In this document: positions 38,807-48,466 of the stretch, piece after piece
How positions within the stretch are numbered: position 1 is the first letter of the stretch
Layout: each line of letters starts with the position of its first letter
Assembly (NCBI RefSeq): GCF_022569295.1
Contig: NZ_JAKFIA010000001.1
Location: 325,001-389,000 of the forward strand
DNA: 64,000 bases
Source: Pedomonas mirosovicensis
GTDB taxonomy: Bacteria > Pseudomonadota > Alphaproteobacteria > Sphingomonadales > Sphingomonadaceae
Direction of reading: 5' to 3'
Notes under the pieces: generated by a model
Told to the model about the DNA's origin: nothing
The model's input: the letters and a program-made list of their open reading frames with translations, nothing else
Database searches by the model: none
Position numbers and translations under genes: made by a program

Positions 38807-40201
38807 TTATAGAATGAACCGGCTGAGGTCGGTGTTCTTGGCGAGGCCTTGGAGTTGCCCTTCCACATAGCCGCCGTTGATGGCGATGGTCTCGCCCGGC
38901 TTCTCGGTGGCGTCGAAGCTGATTTCCTCCAAGAGGCGCTCCATCACCGTTTGCAGGCGGCGGGCGCCGATGTTCTCCACCGTCTCGTTCACCTCGAAGG
39001 CGATGCGGGCGATGGCATCGATGCCGTCTTCCGTGAAGTCGAGCGTCACCTGTTCGGTCGCCAGCAGCTCGCGGTACTGGCGGATGAGCGAGTTGGTGGG
39101 CTCGGTCAGGATGCGGCGGAAGTCATCCTTGGTCAGCCCCTTCAACTCCACGCGGATCGGCAGGCGGCCCTGAAGTTCGGGCAGCAGGTCCGAGGGCTTG
39201 GCCACGTGGAACGCGCCGCTGGCGATGAACAGGATGTGGTCCGTCTTCACCGGGCCGTACTTGGTGGCGATGGTGGTGCCCTCGATCAGCGGCAGGAGGT
39301 CGCGCTGCACGCCCTCGCGGGAGACGGAACCGCCCTGCACGTTGGAGACGGCGATCTTGTCCACCTCATCGAGGAAGACGATGCCGTTCTGCTCCGTGGC
39401 GCGGATGGCCTCGCGGGTGATCTCCTCCTGGTCCAGCCGCTTGTCCGATTCCTCGGCCACCAGCACGTCCCAGGCCTGGTCGACGGTCATCTTGCGCCGC
39501 TTGGTGCGCGGCCCCAGCGCCTTGCCCAGCATGTCGCCGATGTTGATCATGCCAACGGATGCCCCTGGCATACCGGGAATATCGAAGGAAGGCATGCCGG
39601 CGCCGGTGTCCTGCACCTCCAGCTCCACTTCCTTGTCGCCCAGCTGGCCGTTGCGGCCCATCTCGCGGAAGCGCTCGCGCGTGGCGCTGGAGGCATCCTT
39701 GCCGACGAGCGCATCGAGCAGCCGCTCCTCGGCGGCCTTCTCGGCGGCCTCGCGCACGCCCGCGCGGCGGTTTTCCTTCACGAGGCGAATGGCCTCTTCC
39801 ACCAGATCGCGGATGATGGAATCCACGTCCCGGCCCACATAGCCCACTTCCGTGAACTTGGTGGCCTCGATCTTGAGGAACGGCGCATTGGCAAGCTTGG
39901 CGAGGCGGCGGCTGATCTCGGTCTTGCCGCACCCCGTCGGCCCGATCATCAGGATGTTCTTAGGGCTCACCTCGTCGCGCAGCTCGGGGGAGAGCTGCTG
40001 CCGCCGCCAGCGGTTGCGAAGCGCGATGGCCACGGCCTTCTTCGCTTCCCTCTGGCCGATGATGTAGCGGTCCAGCTCGGCCACGATCTGCTTCGGCGTC
40101 AGCTCGGCCATGGCGCGGGCCTCCGCGCTGCTACCGGCTACCGGACCATTGCCGCCGGAGCCGTTGCCGCCGGATTGGGCGGAATTCTGGGACTCGTACA
40201 T
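38807..40201 (-). CDS. hslU: ATP-dependent protease ATPase subunit HslU
   Basis: AAA+ unfoldase that feeds substrates into HslV. Walker A is GPTGCGKT (residues 87-94), and [11 protein letters not shown] gives Walker B. The intermediate I-domain runs about 120-250, followed by sensor residues and a C-terminal tail ending LSRFIL, which in HslU inserts into HslV. A Gly/Asn/Ser-rich 30-residue lead (GGNGSGGNG) precedes the usual [22 protein letters not shown] 40201 follows a GAAGG site; Met31 is an alternative. It starts 5 bases after hslV. Confidence 0.95.
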   Translation of the reverse strand: MYESQNSAQSGGNGSGGNGPVAGSSAEARAMAELTPKQIVAELDRYIIGQREAKKAVAIALRNRWRRQQLSPELRDEVSPKNILMIGPTGCGKTEISRRLAKLANAPFLKIEATKFTEVGYVGRDVDSIIRDLVEEAIRLVKENRRAGVREAAEKAAEERLLDALVGKDASSATRERFREMGRNGQLGDKEVELEVQDTGAGMPSFDIPGMPGASVGMINIGDMLGKALGPRTKRRKMTVDQAWDVLVAEESDKRLDQEEITREAIRATEQNGIVFLDEVDKIAVSNVQGGSVSREGVQRDLLPLIEGTTIATKYGPVKTDHILFIASGAFHVAKPSDLLPELQGRLPIRVELKGLTKDDFRRILTEPTNSLIRQYRELLATEQVTLDFTEDGIDAIARIAFEVNETVENIGARRLQTVMERLLEEISFDATEKPGETIAINGGYVEGQLQGLAKNTDLSRFIL

Positions 40202-40206
40202 GGATT

Positions 40207-40770
40207 TTAACCTTCAATCTTTTCAATGGTCAGGTTGTTGTTGGTGTAGACGCAGATGTCCGCCGCGATGGCCATGGCCTTGCGGGCGACGGCTTCGGGG
40301 TCCATGTCCAGGTCCACAAGCGCGCGGGCAGCGGCGAGCGCATAGTTGCCGCCCGAGCCGATGCCGATGACGTTGTCCGTCGGCTCCAGCACGTCGCCGG
40401 TGCCGGTGATGACGAGGCTCACGTTCTTGTCCGCCACGGCCATCATCGCCTCCAGCCGGCGCAGGTAGCGGTCGGTGCGCCAGTCCTTGGCCAGTTCAAC
40501 GGCGGCGCGGGTCAGCTGGCCGGGGAAGCGCTCCAGCTTCTGCTCCAGCCGCTCGAACAGGGTGAAGGCGTCGGCCGTTGCGCCGGCAAAGCCCGCGATC
40601 ACCGAGCCGTCGCCGATGCGGCGCACCTTGCGGGCGTTGTTCTTGATGACCGTCTGGCCGAGCGAGACCTGCCCGTCGCCGGCAATCACCACCGTGTTTC
40701 CCTTCCGCACGGCGAGGATGGTGGTGCCGTGCCACTGCGAGGCATCGAACGGGCTGGGCTGCTGAGACAA
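40207..40770 (-). CDS. hslV: ATP-dependent protease subunit HslV
   Basis: Threonine peptidase of the HslUV protease. The conserved mature N-terminus is [21 protein letters not shown]: the catalytic Thr follows a propeptide of about 15 residues ([15 protein letters not shown]). [14 protein letters not shown] is a further family motif. Length 187 aa. It forms an operon with hslU, transcribed away from the his cluster. Confidence 0.96.
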   Translation of the reverse strand: MSQQPSPFDASQWHGTTILAVRKGNTVVIAGDGQVSLGQTVIKNNARKVRRIGDGSVIAGFAGATADAFTLFERLEQKLERFPGQLTRAAVELAKDWRTDRYLRRLEAMMAVADKNVSLVITGTGDVLEPTDNVIGIGSGGNYALAAARALVDLDMDPEAVARKAMAIAADICVYTNNNLTIEKIEG

Positions 40771-40951
40771 AGGGGAACTCCTTTAAAGTTACGGGAAGAA
40801 AGACCGGATGAGAAATCCACAGGCCCGATATGGGGACGGGCGCGGTGCCTGAAAAGGGCTTTGCCGAAGAGGCTGCGGCACTGGGAGTTTGCCAAAAGAA
40901 TTGGCGGATCGCGCCGGAGCCGCTATAGCCGCCCTTCTAAGGAGCACGGCC

Positions 40952-41551
40952 ATGCGGACAGCAACTCTCGAGCGCAAGACCAAGGAAACCGAGATCAAGG
41001 TAACGGTGAACCTCGACGGCACCGGCACCTACCGGGTCTCCACCGGCATCGGCTTCCTCGACCACATGCTGGAGCAGCTCTCCCGCCACTCGCTCATCGA
41101 CCTTGAGGTGGAAGCCAAGGGCGACCTGCACATTGATTTCCACCACACCACGGAAGACACCGGCATCGCCATCGGCCAGGCGTTCGCGCAGGCGCTGGGC
41201 GACATGAAGGGCATCACCCGCTATGGCGATGCGCTCATCCCCATGGATGAGACGCTGACCCGCGTGGCGCTGGACATCTCCGCCCGCCCCTACCTCATCT
41301 GGAAGGTGGCGTTCACCCGCGACAAGCTGGGCGATTTCGATACCGAGCTGTTCAAGGAGTGGTTCCAGGCGTTCGCGCAAGGCGCGGGCATCACGCTGCA
41401 CGTCGAGAACCTCTACGGCACGAACAACCACCACATCATCGAATCCTGCTACAAGGCTTTGGCGCGGGCGCTTCGCACTGCCCTTGCCATCGACCCGCGC
41501 AAGGCCGACAGCGTTCCCTCCACCAAGGGCACGCTGGGCGGCACCCTCTAA
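40952..41551 (+). CDS. hisB: Imidazoleglycerol-phosphate dehydratase
   Basis: Sixth step of histidine synthesis. This is the monofunctional 199-aa form. Manganese-binding motifs: [15 protein letters not shown] and [29 protein letters not shown] is the N-terminal signature. ATG 40952 sits 7 bases after TAAGGAG; an in-frame ATG at 40889 would lengthen the protein without conservation. It opens hisBHAFE, divergent from hslVU. Confidence 0.97.
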   Translation: MRTATLERKTKETEIKVTVNLDGTGTYRVSTGIGFLDHMLEQLSRHSLIDLEVEAKGDLHIDFHHTTEDTGIAIGQAFAQALGDMKGITRYGDALIPMDETLTRVALDISARPYLIWKVAFTRDKLGDFDTELFKEWFQAFAQGAGITLHVENLYGTNNHHIIESCYKALARALRTALAIDPRKADSVPSTKGTLGGTL

Positions 41552-41575
41552 GCCACAAGCAGGAGAAACGGGCGC

Positions 41576-42232
41576 GTGGCCGAAACCCTCGTTCTCATCG
41601 ATTACGGCTCGGGCAACCTGCGCTCCGCCGCCAAGGCGTTCGAGCGGGCGGCCGCCGACCTTGGGCTGGACACGCAGGTGAAGGTCTCCGGCGCGCCGGA
41701 AGACATCTCAAGCGCGGACCGCCTCGTGCTGCCCGGCGTTGGGGCCTATGGCCAGTGCTCGCGGGCGTTGCGCTCCATTCCCGGCCTCGAAGACGCGCTG
41801 GTGGAAACCGTTCAGGCGAAGGCCCGCCCGTTTCTCGGTATCTGCGTTGGGATGCAGCTGCTCGCCACACGCGGGCTGGAGCACGGCGAACACGCAGGGC
41901 TGGGCTGGATTCCGGGCGAGGTGGTGCCGCTTGAACCCGCCGACCCGCAGCTGAAGATCCCCCACATGGGCTGGAACACCGTGAGCCTGACCGAGGGCGG
42001 CGCAGCGCACCCGGTGTTCTCCCGGCTTCCCGACAACGGCTTTGCCTACTTCGTCCACAGCTATCACTTCCGCGCCGCAAGCGAGCCTCACGTGCTCGGC
42101 CGCACCGACTACGGCGGGCCCGTGACGGCGCTGGTGGGGCGGGACACCATGATCGGAACCCAGTTCCACCCTGAAAAGAGCCAAGGCTACGGCCTTGCCC
42201 TGCTGCGCGCCTTTCTGGAGTGGCGTCCATGA
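41576..42232 (+). CDS. hisH: Imidazole glycerol phosphate synthase, glutaminase subunit HisH
   Basis: Releases ammonia from glutamine for HisF. Class I glutamine amidotransferase with DYGSGNLRSAAKAFE at the start, nucleophile Cys90 in GICVGMQLL and the His-Glu pair in GTQFHPEKSQ. Length 218 aa from GTG 41576. Its stop overlaps the hisA ATG (ATGA), giving tight coupling. Confidence 0.96.
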   Translation: MAETLVLIDYGSGNLRSAAKAFERAAADLGLDTQVKVSGAPEDISSADRLVLPGVGAYGQCSRALRSIPGLEDALVETVQAKARPFLGICVGMQLLATRGLEHGEHAGLGWIPGEVVPLEPADPQLKIPHMGWNTVSLTEGGAAHPVFSRLPDNGFAYFVHSYHFRAASEPHVLGRTDYGGPVTALVGRDTMIGTQFHPEKSQGYGLALLRAFLEWRP

Positions 42233-42981
42233 CCTGCACCCCTTTCCGCATCTTCCCCGCCATCGACCTCAAGGGCGGTCAAGTCGTCCGCCTGCGCGAG
42301 GGGCTGATGGATCAGGCGACCGTCTTCGCCAATGACCCCACCGCCCCCGCCGCCGACTTTGCGAAAGCCGGGGCCGAGTGGCTGCACATCGTGGACCTCG
42401 ACGGCGCGTTCGCGGGCCACGCGGTCAATGCAAAGGCCGTTGAGGCTATCTTACGCACCTTCCCCGGCAAGACCCAGGTCGGCGGCGGCATCCGCGATAT
42501 GGAAGGCATCGAGCGCTGGCTGGGGCTGGGCGTCGAGCGCGTCATCATCGGCACGGCGGCGCTCAAGAACCCGGAGCTGGTGAAGGCCGCCGCGAAGCAA
42601 TACCCGAACCGGATCGTCGTCGCGGTGGATGCGAAGGACGGCATGGTGGCGACGGACGGCTGGGCCGCCGTGTCGGATGTTTCCATCGTCGAGCTGGCCA
42701 AGCGCTTCGAGGATGCGGGCGTCGCTGCCGTGCTGTTCACCGACGTGGGCCGGGATGGCCTGCTCAAGGGCGTGAACCTGGAGGCGACCGTCCAGCTTGC
42801 GGAGGCGACCAGCCTTCCCGTCATCGCCTCGGGCGGCGTTGCAGGCATTGAAGACATCGAGGCGCTGGTGAAGGCCGCCGCCACGGTGCGCGGCACGCTG
42901 GAGGGCGTCATCACCGGCCGGGCGATCTACGACGGCCGCCTCGTGCTGGAAGACGCCCTGCAACTGGCGAGAGCGGCATAG
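42229..42981 (+). CDS. hisA: ProFAR isomerase HisA
   Basis: TIM-barrel enzyme opening the ribose ring of ProFAR. The catalytic acids lie in FPAIDLKGGQVVRL and FTDVGRDGLLKG, and the phosphate loops are GGGIRDM and ASGGVAG. 250 aa from ATG 42229, which overlaps the hisH stop. GTG 42220 is a less likely start. Followed by hisF after 3 bases. Confidence 0.96.
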   Translation: MTCTPFRIFPAIDLKGGQVVRLREGLMDQATVFANDPTAPAADFAKAGAEWLHIVDLDGAFAGHAVNAKAVEAILRTFPGKTQVGGGIRDMEGIERWLGLGVERVIIGTAALKNPELVKAAAKQYPNRIVVAVDAKDGMVATDGWAAVSDVSIVELAKRFEDAGVAAVLFTDVGRDGLLKGVNLEATVQLAEATSLPVIASGGVAGIEDIEALVKAAATVRGTLEGVITGRAIYDGRLVLEDALQLARAA

Positions 42982-42984
42982 GCC

Positions 42985-43740
42985 ATGCTGACCAAGCGCA
43001 TCATCCCCTGCCTCGACGTGAAGGACGGCCGCGTCGTCAAGGGCGTGCAGTTCGTCGATCTCATCGACGCAGGCGATCCGGTCGAGCAGGCCAAGGTCTA
43101 CGACGCGGCTGGCGCGGATGAACTCTGCTTCCTCGACATCACCGCCTCCTCCGAGAACCGGGGCATCCTCCTCGATGTGGTCGCCCGCACGGCGGAGGCG
43201 TGCTTCATGCCGCTGACCGTCGGCGGCGGCGTCCGCACGGCGGAAGACGTGCGCCGCCTGCTGCTGGCAGGGGCTGACAAGGTTTCGCTCAACACCGCCG
43301 CCGTCAACCGGCCGGAGGTGGTTCGGGAGCTGGCCGAGCAGTTCGGCAGCCAGTGCATCGTGGTGGCCGTGGACGCCAAGCGCGTCGGCGACCACTGGGA
43401 GATTTTCACCCACGGCGGCCGCCGGGAGACCGGCATCGATGCGGTCGCCTTCGCCAAACAGGTCGCCTCGCTGGGTGCGGGCGAGATCCTGCTGACCTCC
43501 ATGGACAAGGACGGCACCAAGAGCGGGTTCGACAACGCGCTCGTGCGCGCCGTCTCCAGCGCCGTGCCGGTGCCGGTCATCGCCTCGGGCGGGGTCGGCA
43601 CGCTGGAGCATCTGGCCGAAGGCGTGATCGAGGGCGGGGCGAATGCCGTGCTTGCCGCCTCCATCTTCCACTTTGGCACCTACACCATTGCCGAAGCCAA
43701 GGCGCACATGGCCTCCCGCGGCATTCCGGTCCGCCTGTAG
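42985..43740 (+). CDS. hisF: Imidazole glycerol phosphate synthase, cyclase subunit HisF
   Basis: Uses ammonia from HisH to make imidazole glycerol phosphate and AICAR. Catalytic aspartates are in [14 protein letters not shown] (N-terminus) and [13 protein letters not shown]; phosphate loops are VGGGVRT and [10 protein letters not shown]. 251 aa, typical. It lies between hisA and hisE. Confidence 0.97.
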   Translation: MLTKRIIPCLDVKDGRVVKGVQFVDLIDAGDPVEQAKVYDAAGADELCFLDITASSENRGILLDVVARTAEACFMPLTVGGGVRTAEDVRRLLLAGADKVSLNTAAVNRPEVVRELAEQFGSQCIVVAVDAKRVGDHWEIFTHGGRRETGIDAVAFAKQVASLGAGEILLTSMDKDGTKSGFDNALVRAVSSAVPVPVIASGGVGTLEHLAEGVIEGGANAVLAASIFHFGTYTIAEAKAHMASRGIPVRL

Positions 43741-43757
43741 ACCGATCTGGAGCCCAC

Positions 43758-44084
43758 ATGACGAATACGCCCGACTTCCTCGCCGAGCTTTACGCCACCG
43801 CCATTGCCCGCAAGGGGGCGGACCCCGAGAGCAGCTATGTGGCGAAGCTCTACGCCAAGGGCCGGGCCAAGATCGCGCAGAAGGTGGGCGAGGAAGGGCT
43901 GGAGACAGCCTTGGCGGCCGTGAGCGAGGACCGCGCGGCGGTCGTCGCCGAATCCGCCGACCTGCTGTTTCACCTTGCCGTGCTGTGGGCCGAGTGCGGC
44001 ATCGACCCCGCCGACGTGGCGGCTGAGCTGGCGCGGCGCAAGGGCACATCGGGACTTGTCGAGAAAGCCAACCGGAAGGAGTGA
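43758..44084 (+). CDS. hisE: Phosphoribosyl-ATP pyrophosphatase HisE
   Basis: Hydrolyses phosphoribosyl-ATP in the second step of histidine synthesis. 108-aa all-helical protein with SSYVAKLYAKGRAKIAQKVGEEGLE (recognised from KVGEEGLETALAA) and ESADLLFHLAVLWAE, the MazG-like metal-binding pattern. ATG 43758 gives the standard length; earlier in-frame starts lie inside hisF. The hisI partner is not in this window. Confidence 0.95.
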   Translation: MTNTPDFLAELYATAIARKGADPESSYVAKLYAKGRAKIAQKVGEEGLETALAAVSEDRAAVVAESADLLFHLAVLWAECGIDPADVAAELARRKGTSGLVEKANRKE

Positions 44085-44089
44085 GGCAC

Positions 44090-44476
44090 ATGGCCGTTGA
44101 TGCGCGTTCGACCTACGACACCAACAACATCTTCGCCCGCATCCTGCGCGGCGAGATTCCGTGCAAGAAGGTCTATGAGGACGAGTTCGCCCTCGCCTTC
44201 CACGACATCAACCCGCAGGCGCCCACCCACGTGCTCGTCATTCCGAAGGGCGAGTACGTCTCCATGGTAGACTTCACCGCCAACGCCCCCGAGTCCCTGA
44301 TCGCTGGCTTCTTCAAGGCGGTCGGCAAGGTGGCCGATGAGCTGGGCCTTGTGGACGGCGGCTACCGCATCCTCGCCAACGCCGGGGTGAACGCCCATCA
44401 GGAGGTGCCGCACCTGCATGTTCATATTTTTGCAGGCGCTCCCCTCGGGCCGATGCTCGCCCGCAAGGCCGGCTGA
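44090..44476 (+). CDS. HIT family protein (HinT-like nucleotide hydrolase)
   Basis: 128 aa with the histidine-triad active site HLHVHIFAG near the C-terminus and FARILRGEIPCKKVYEDEFALAF at the start, matching HinT/YcfF purine nucleoside phosphoramidases. ATG 44090 is 8 bases after AAGGAG, so it is preferred to the GTG at 44081. It directly follows hisE and is likely read from the same transcript, a frequent neighbourhood in Alphaproteobacteria. Confidence 0.93.
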   Translation: MAVDARSTYDTNNIFARILRGEIPCKKVYEDEFALAFHDINPQAPTHVLVIPKGEYVSMVDFTANAPESLIAGFFKAVGKVADELGLVDGGYRILANAGVNAHQEVPHLHVHIFAGAPLGPMLARKAG

Positions 44477-44639
44477 CGCATGGTCTAAGCCGAAACGATT
44501 GCGCGGAAGGGCGCCTTTTCGGCCCCTCCCGCCAGCCATTGAAATTTTATGTCTTTACGACGTCGCTGGCCTCGCTAGCTTGGGACGCGCGAAAACTTAC
44601 AAGCAATAAAACCCCGGATGCGGGGAGGAGACGGAAAAC

Positions 44640-46037
44640 ATGAACTGGCGGGTAAAGCCGCTCGAGCAGATCATCGAGGGGGCAGGCCGCAAAAGCCTGC
44701 ATCGATCGCTCGGCGCATTCCAGCTTACCATGCTCGGCATCGGCGCCATCATCGGCACCGGCATCTTCGTGCTGACGGCCGTCGGCGCGGAACGTGCCGG
44801 ACCGGGCCTGATGCTTTCATTCATCATCGCGGCCACCGTGTGCGGCTTTGCCGCCCTGGCCTACGCCGAACTGGCGGCCATGGTGCCGGTGGCCGGCAGT
44901 GCCTACACCTACTCCTACGCCGTGCTGGGCGAAGTCGTCGCCTGGCTTGTCGGCTGGTGCCTTATCCTTGAGTATGCCGTGGCGGCCTCCGCCGTGGCGG
45001 TGGGCTGGTCCGGCTATGCCGTGGGATTCCTTGAATCCGTTGGGATGCCGCTGCCGCACGCCCTTACGGTCGGCCCGCACGCCGGGGGCATCATCAACCT
45101 GCCCGCCGTGTTCATTACGGTCGTGGTCAGCGCGCTCCTGATCGTCGGCACGCGCGAAAGCGCCACCGTCAACGCCATTCTGGTGGCGATCAAGATTGTC
45201 GCGCTGGTGCTCTTCATCGGCCTCGCCGGCCCGCACATCGAGCCCGCGCACTTCCAGCCGTTCATGCCGTTCGGCTTCTCGGGCGTCATGGGCGCGGCGG
45301 CCCTTATCTTCTTCGCGTACGTCGGCTTCGATGCCGTCTCCACCGCCGCCGAGGAAACCAAGGACCCCAACCGCAACGTGCCCATCGGCCTCATCGGCTC
45401 GCTGGTCATCTGCACCCTGTTCTACGTGCTGGTCACCGCCGGCGCCGTCGGCGCCCTGCCCTACACCCAGCTGATCGGCAACACCGAGCCGCTGGCCCAT
45501 GTGATGCGCATGCTGGGCTATGACAGCGTCGCCCAGCTGATCGGCGTCGCCGCCATCGTCGCCATGCCGACCGTCATCCTGATGATGCTGTTCGGCCAGA
45601 CCCGCATCTTCTTCGTGATGGCCCGCGACCGCATGCTGCCGGACGTCTTCGCCCAGGTGCACCCGCGCTTCAAGACGCCGCACGTCGTCACCATGCTGAC
45701 CTGCGTGTTCGTGGCCGCCGTCGCCGGCTTCTTCCGCGTGGACGAAATCGCCGAGCTGTCCAACACCGGCACGCTGTTCGCCTTCATCTGCGTGTCCCTC
45801 GGCGTCATGGTGCTGCGCCGCACCCAGCCCGACCGGCACCGGCCGTTCCGCTGCCCGAGCGTGTGGTTCGTCGGCACCGCCTCGATCATCGGCTGCGCCT
45901 ACCTGTTCATCAGCCTGCCGGGCCACACCATCGAGCGCTTCTTCGGCTGGGTCGCCATCGGCGTCGTGGTCTACGCCCTCTATGGCTACCGTCGCAGTCC
46001 GCTGCGCGAGGGAGCCTCGGCCAGCGAGGCCGCCTAA
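44640..46037 (+). CDS. Amino acid permease (APC superfamily, cationic amino acid/GABA-type)
   Basis: 465-aa inner-membrane transporter with about 12 membrane helices. TM1 carries the broken-helix motif GIGAIIGTGIFVLT, and TM6 the FFAYVGFDAVSTAAEETKDPNRNVP segment, both of the YfnA/CAT-type branch. Substrate cannot be set from sequence; branched or cationic amino acids are typical. It follows the his/hit cluster after 163 bases and ends with a strong terminator. Confidence 0.9.
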   Translation: MNWRVKPLEQIIEGAGRKSLHRSLGAFQLTMLGIGAIIGTGIFVLTAVGAERAGPGLMLSFIIAATVCGFAALAYAELAAMVPVAGSAYTYSYAVLGEVVAWLVGWCLILEYAVAASAVAVGWSGYAVGFLESVGMPLPHALTVGPHAGGIINLPAVFITVVVSALLIVGTRESATVNAILVAIKIVALVLFIGLAGPHIEPAHFQPFMPFGFSGVMGAAALIFFAYVGFDAVSTAAEETKDPNRNVPIGLIGSLVICTLFYVLVTAGAVGALPYTQLIGNTEPLAHVMRMLGYDSVAQLIGVAAIVAMPTVILMMLFGQTRIFFVMARDRMLPDVFAQVHPRFKTPHVVTMLTCVFVAAVAGFFRVDEIAELSNTGTLFAFICVSLGVMVLRRTQPDRHRPFRCPSVWFVGTASIIGCAYLFISLPGHTIERFFGWVAIGVVVYALYGYRRSPLREGASASEAA

Positions 46038-46065
46038 GCCTCAGCGCCGTAAGGCCTGACACGAG

Positions 46066-46099
46066 AAAGCCGGCGTGCGGGGAGGCACGCCGGCTTTTT
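46066..46099 (+). terminator. Rho-independent terminator after the permease
   Basis: Perfect 13-bp stem AAAGCCGGCGTGC / GCACGCCGGCTTT with a GGGGAG loop and T5. It also works on the minus strand for the convergent PfkB-type gene (stop at 46156). Confidence 0.9.
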
Positions 46100-46155
46100 C
46101 TTTGGTTCTTCCCCCTGCGCGGAGGCGCGCAAACTTCAGAGTCCCCCCAGCCCCC

Positions 46156-47145
46156 TTACCCCAGACGCGCCGCGACCATCGCCTTCAGGTCGGCCTCGGG
46201 CCGCGCGCCCACGTGGCTGATAACCTCGGCGGCGGCAAGGCAGCCCATGGCGCCGCAGTCGGCAAGGCTCCGGCCGGCGGTGAGGCCGTGGAGGAACCCG
46301 GCGGCGAACAGGTCGCCCGCGCCGGTGGTATCCACCACATGCACGCCCGCAATCACCTGCACCTCATGCCGCTCCGCACCCGCGAGCACCCATGCGCCCT
46401 TTTCGGAGCGGGTGATGGCGGTGATGGCGCAGTCCGTTGCTGCCTGTGCGGCGGCGGTGTGGGCGTCTCCGGTCTGGTAGAGGGATTTGATCTCCGCCTC
46501 GTTGGCGAAGAGGATGTCCACGTGATTGCGGACCAGCTCCAGAAACTCCGCCCGGTGCCGGTCCACGCAAAAGCTGTCGGACAGGGTGAAGGCCACCCGG
46601 TTGCCCGCCGCCTTGGCCATGCCGATGGCGTCCAGAATGGCCTGCTTGGCCTCCGGCGCATCCCACAGGTAGCCCTCGACGTAAATCACGTCGGCGCGCT
46701 CGATCTGCTCCCGGTTGAGATCGCTGGAATTGAGCCGGGTGGAGGCGCCCAGAAACGTGTTCATCGTGCGCTGGCCGTCCGGCGTGATGAAGATGAAGCA
46801 GCGCGCCGTCGCCAGCCCGTTGGTGGCGGGCGCGGTCTTGTACTCCACCCCTTGCGCCCGGATGTCGTGAGTGAACACCTCGCCCAGCTGGTCATCGCGC
46901 ACCCGGCCGATGAAGCCGACGCGTGATCCCAGCGCCGCCAGCCCCGCCGCCGTGTTGGCCGCTGCGCCGCCGGAGATTTCCTTGGCCGGGCCCATCTGGC
47001 CGTAGATCTCCTCGGCCTCCTCCTCGCTGATGAGGCGCATGGAGCCCTTCACCATGCCCTTGTCATGAAGGAAGGTATCATCCGTCTTGGCCAGCACATC
47101 AACGATGGCATTGCCGATGGCAAGTACATGCAGGCGATCCGTCAC
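46156..47145 (-). CDS. PfkB family carbohydrate/nucleoside kinase (adenosine kinase-like)
   Basis: 329-aa ribokinase-fold kinase. N-terminal HVLAIGNAIVDVLAKTDD, GGAAANTAAGLAALG for substrate and DTTGAGDLFAAGFLHGL (catalytic Asp and anion hole) are clear. The alphaproteobacterial orthologues with this N-terminus are usually named adenosine kinase or sugar kinase. GTG 47145 follows AAAGGA and gives the conserved start; an in-frame ATG at 47274 adds an unconserved 43-residue leader. It is convergent with the permease and divergent from the EI24-type gene. Confidence 0.9.
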   Translation of the reverse strand: MTDRLHVLAIGNAIVDVLAKTDDTFLHDKGMVKGSMRLISEEEAEEIYGQMGPAKEISGGAAANTAAGLAALGSRVGFIGRVRDDQLGEVFTHDIRAQGVEYKTAPATNGLATARCFIFITPDGQRTMNTFLGASTRLNSSDLNREQIERADVIYVEGYLWDAPEAKQAILDAIGMAKAAGNRVAFTLSDSFCVDRHRAEFLELVRNHVDILFANEAEIKSLYQTGDAHTAAAQAATDCAITAITRSEKGAWVLAGAERHEVQVIAGVHVVDTTGAGDLFAAGFLHGLTAGRSLADCGAMGCLAAAEVISHVGARPEADLKAMVAARLG

Positions 47146-47285
47146 GCTCGTCCTTTCTGGTTTTTCAACCGTTGCTTGCCCTTGAGTAATGGTACGGGGT
47201 CCACCGGGCAACTCTGGAGAGCTTGGGGCGCCAACAGGGCAGCAGGAGTTGACGGCGGCGGCCCGCTCCGCCACTCTCGCCGGCG

Positions 47286-47978
47286 ATGCTTCGCGCCCTT
47301 GCCCTTTCCGTCGCCCAGCTTTCCGACCGGCGCTTCCTGCGGATTTTCCTCGCCGCCACCGGCCTCGCGCTGGTGCTGTTCGGCCTGCTGTGGTGGGGAA
47401 TAGACTGGGGCCTTGCCGCCGTTTCCACCACCGGCTGGCCCGCCTGGCTCGCCCGCGCGTGGGGCTGGCTGGAAAATGCCCTGGCCATCCTCGGCCTGCT
47501 TGCCGCCCTCTGGTTCCTGTTTCCCGCCGTTGCCACCGGCATCATGGCCCTGTTTCTCGACAGCGTGGTCGATGCGGTGGAGGACCGCCACTACCCGGCG
47601 GACCGCGCCCCGCGCGACCCCAGCCTCGCCGAGAACGCGCTGCTCGGCCTCCGCTCGTTCCTGCGGCTGGTGGGCTACAACCTGCTCGCCCTGCCGCTCT
47701 ACATCTTCCTGCTGTTCACGGGCCTGGGCCCGCTCATTCTGTTCCTTGCCATCAACAGCGCGCTGCTCGGGCGGGACATGATCGAGATGGTCACCGTCCG
47801 CCACCTTTCCCGCCACGAGCGGGAGGCCTTCCGCACCCGCCACGGCTGGCTCATCCTGCAGGTGGGTATCCTTACGACGCTTCTGTTCCTGGTGCCCATC
47901 GTCAACCTGTTCGCGCCGCTCATGGGAGCGGCCCTTGCCACCCATGCCTTCCACCGCACGCGCGGCGAGCGCCCTTAA
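47286..47978 (+). CDS. EI24 domain / CysZ-like membrane protein
   Basis: 230 aa with about five hydrophobic segments (for example FLRIFLAATGLALVLFGLLWW and LIFLAINSALLG-type helices) and the family segment DSVVDAVEDRHYPADRAPRD and HGWLILQVGILTTLLFLVPIVNL. This matches the EI24/CysZ family. CysZ is a sulfate channel in some bacteria, but no cys gene is nearby, so substrate is not assigned. It is followed by a small lipoprotein 6 bases later. Confidence 0.82.
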   Translation: MLRALALSVAQLSDRRFLRIFLAATGLALVLFGLLWWGIDWGLAAVSTTGWPAWLARAWGWLENALAILGLLAALWFLFPAVATGIMALFLDSVVDAVEDRHYPADRAPRDPSLAENALLGLRSFLRLVGYNLLALPLYIFLLFTGLGPLILFLAINSALLGRDMIEMVTVRHLSRHEREAFRTRHGWLILQVGILTTLLFLVPIVNLFAPLMGAALATHAFHRTRGERP

Positions 47979-47984
47979 AAGACC

Positions 47985-48434
47985 ATGTTCAGGATTACCC
48001 CCATGCCGAGGCTCACCTGGCTTCCCCTCCTGCTGCTGGCCGCCGCTTGCTCGCCCATGGCGACCACCACCCGGCCCGCCACCGCGCCCGCGCCGGCCAC
48101 CGCCCCGCAGAAGAAGGAACCGACCGCCTCCGCCCCGGCTACGACAGACGCCCCAAAACCTGAGCCCAAGCCCCGCGGCACCGAAGAGATTCTGGGCAAA
48201 CCGGCCGAGGCCGTGCTCGCCCTTCTCGGCGCAGCCACCCTCGACCGCAGCGAAGGCACCGCCCGCCACCTCCAGTTCGGTGACGGCCCCTGCATCCTCG
48301 ATGTCTACTTCTACCCCAAGACGGCGGGCACCCCGGCCGTCGCCACCTATGCGGAAGCCCGCATGGCCGATGGCCGCGACGCCGTGGCGGACGCCTGCGT
48401 CGATGCGCGCCTGCGCGAGCGAGCCACGTCCTGA
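47985..48434 (+). CDS. Small hypothetical lipoprotein
   Basis: 149 aa with a lipobox LLLAAAC (Cys22), a Thr/Ala/Pro-rich linker (about 25-60) and a globular end with EEILGKPAEAVLALLGAATLDRSEG, HLQFGDGPCILDVYFYPK and a second Cys pair. The GxPAexVxxLLG...R-EG pattern resembles small periplasmic lipoproteins of the SmpA/BamE-like type; this is a structural impression only. ATG 48003 is an alternative start giving a shorter signal. It is likely an operon with the EI24-like gene. Confidence 0.72.
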   Translation: MFRITPMPRLTWLPLLLLAAACSPMATTTRPATAPAPATAPQKKEPTASAPATTDAPKPEPKPRGTEEILGKPAEAVLALLGAATLDRSEGTARHLQFGDGPCILDVYFYPKTAGTPAVATYAEARMADGRDAVADACVDARLRERATS

Positions 48435-48466
48435 GGGGCCTGAAAAGGTTGTTTTGTGAGATTTTT

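Noticed and set aside
44598-44616. The shared string ACAAGCAATAAAA before the permease and (at 56721) near gltD
   Set aside because: Only 13 bases, and in opposite orientation relative to the two genes; chance in AT-rich leaders is likely.
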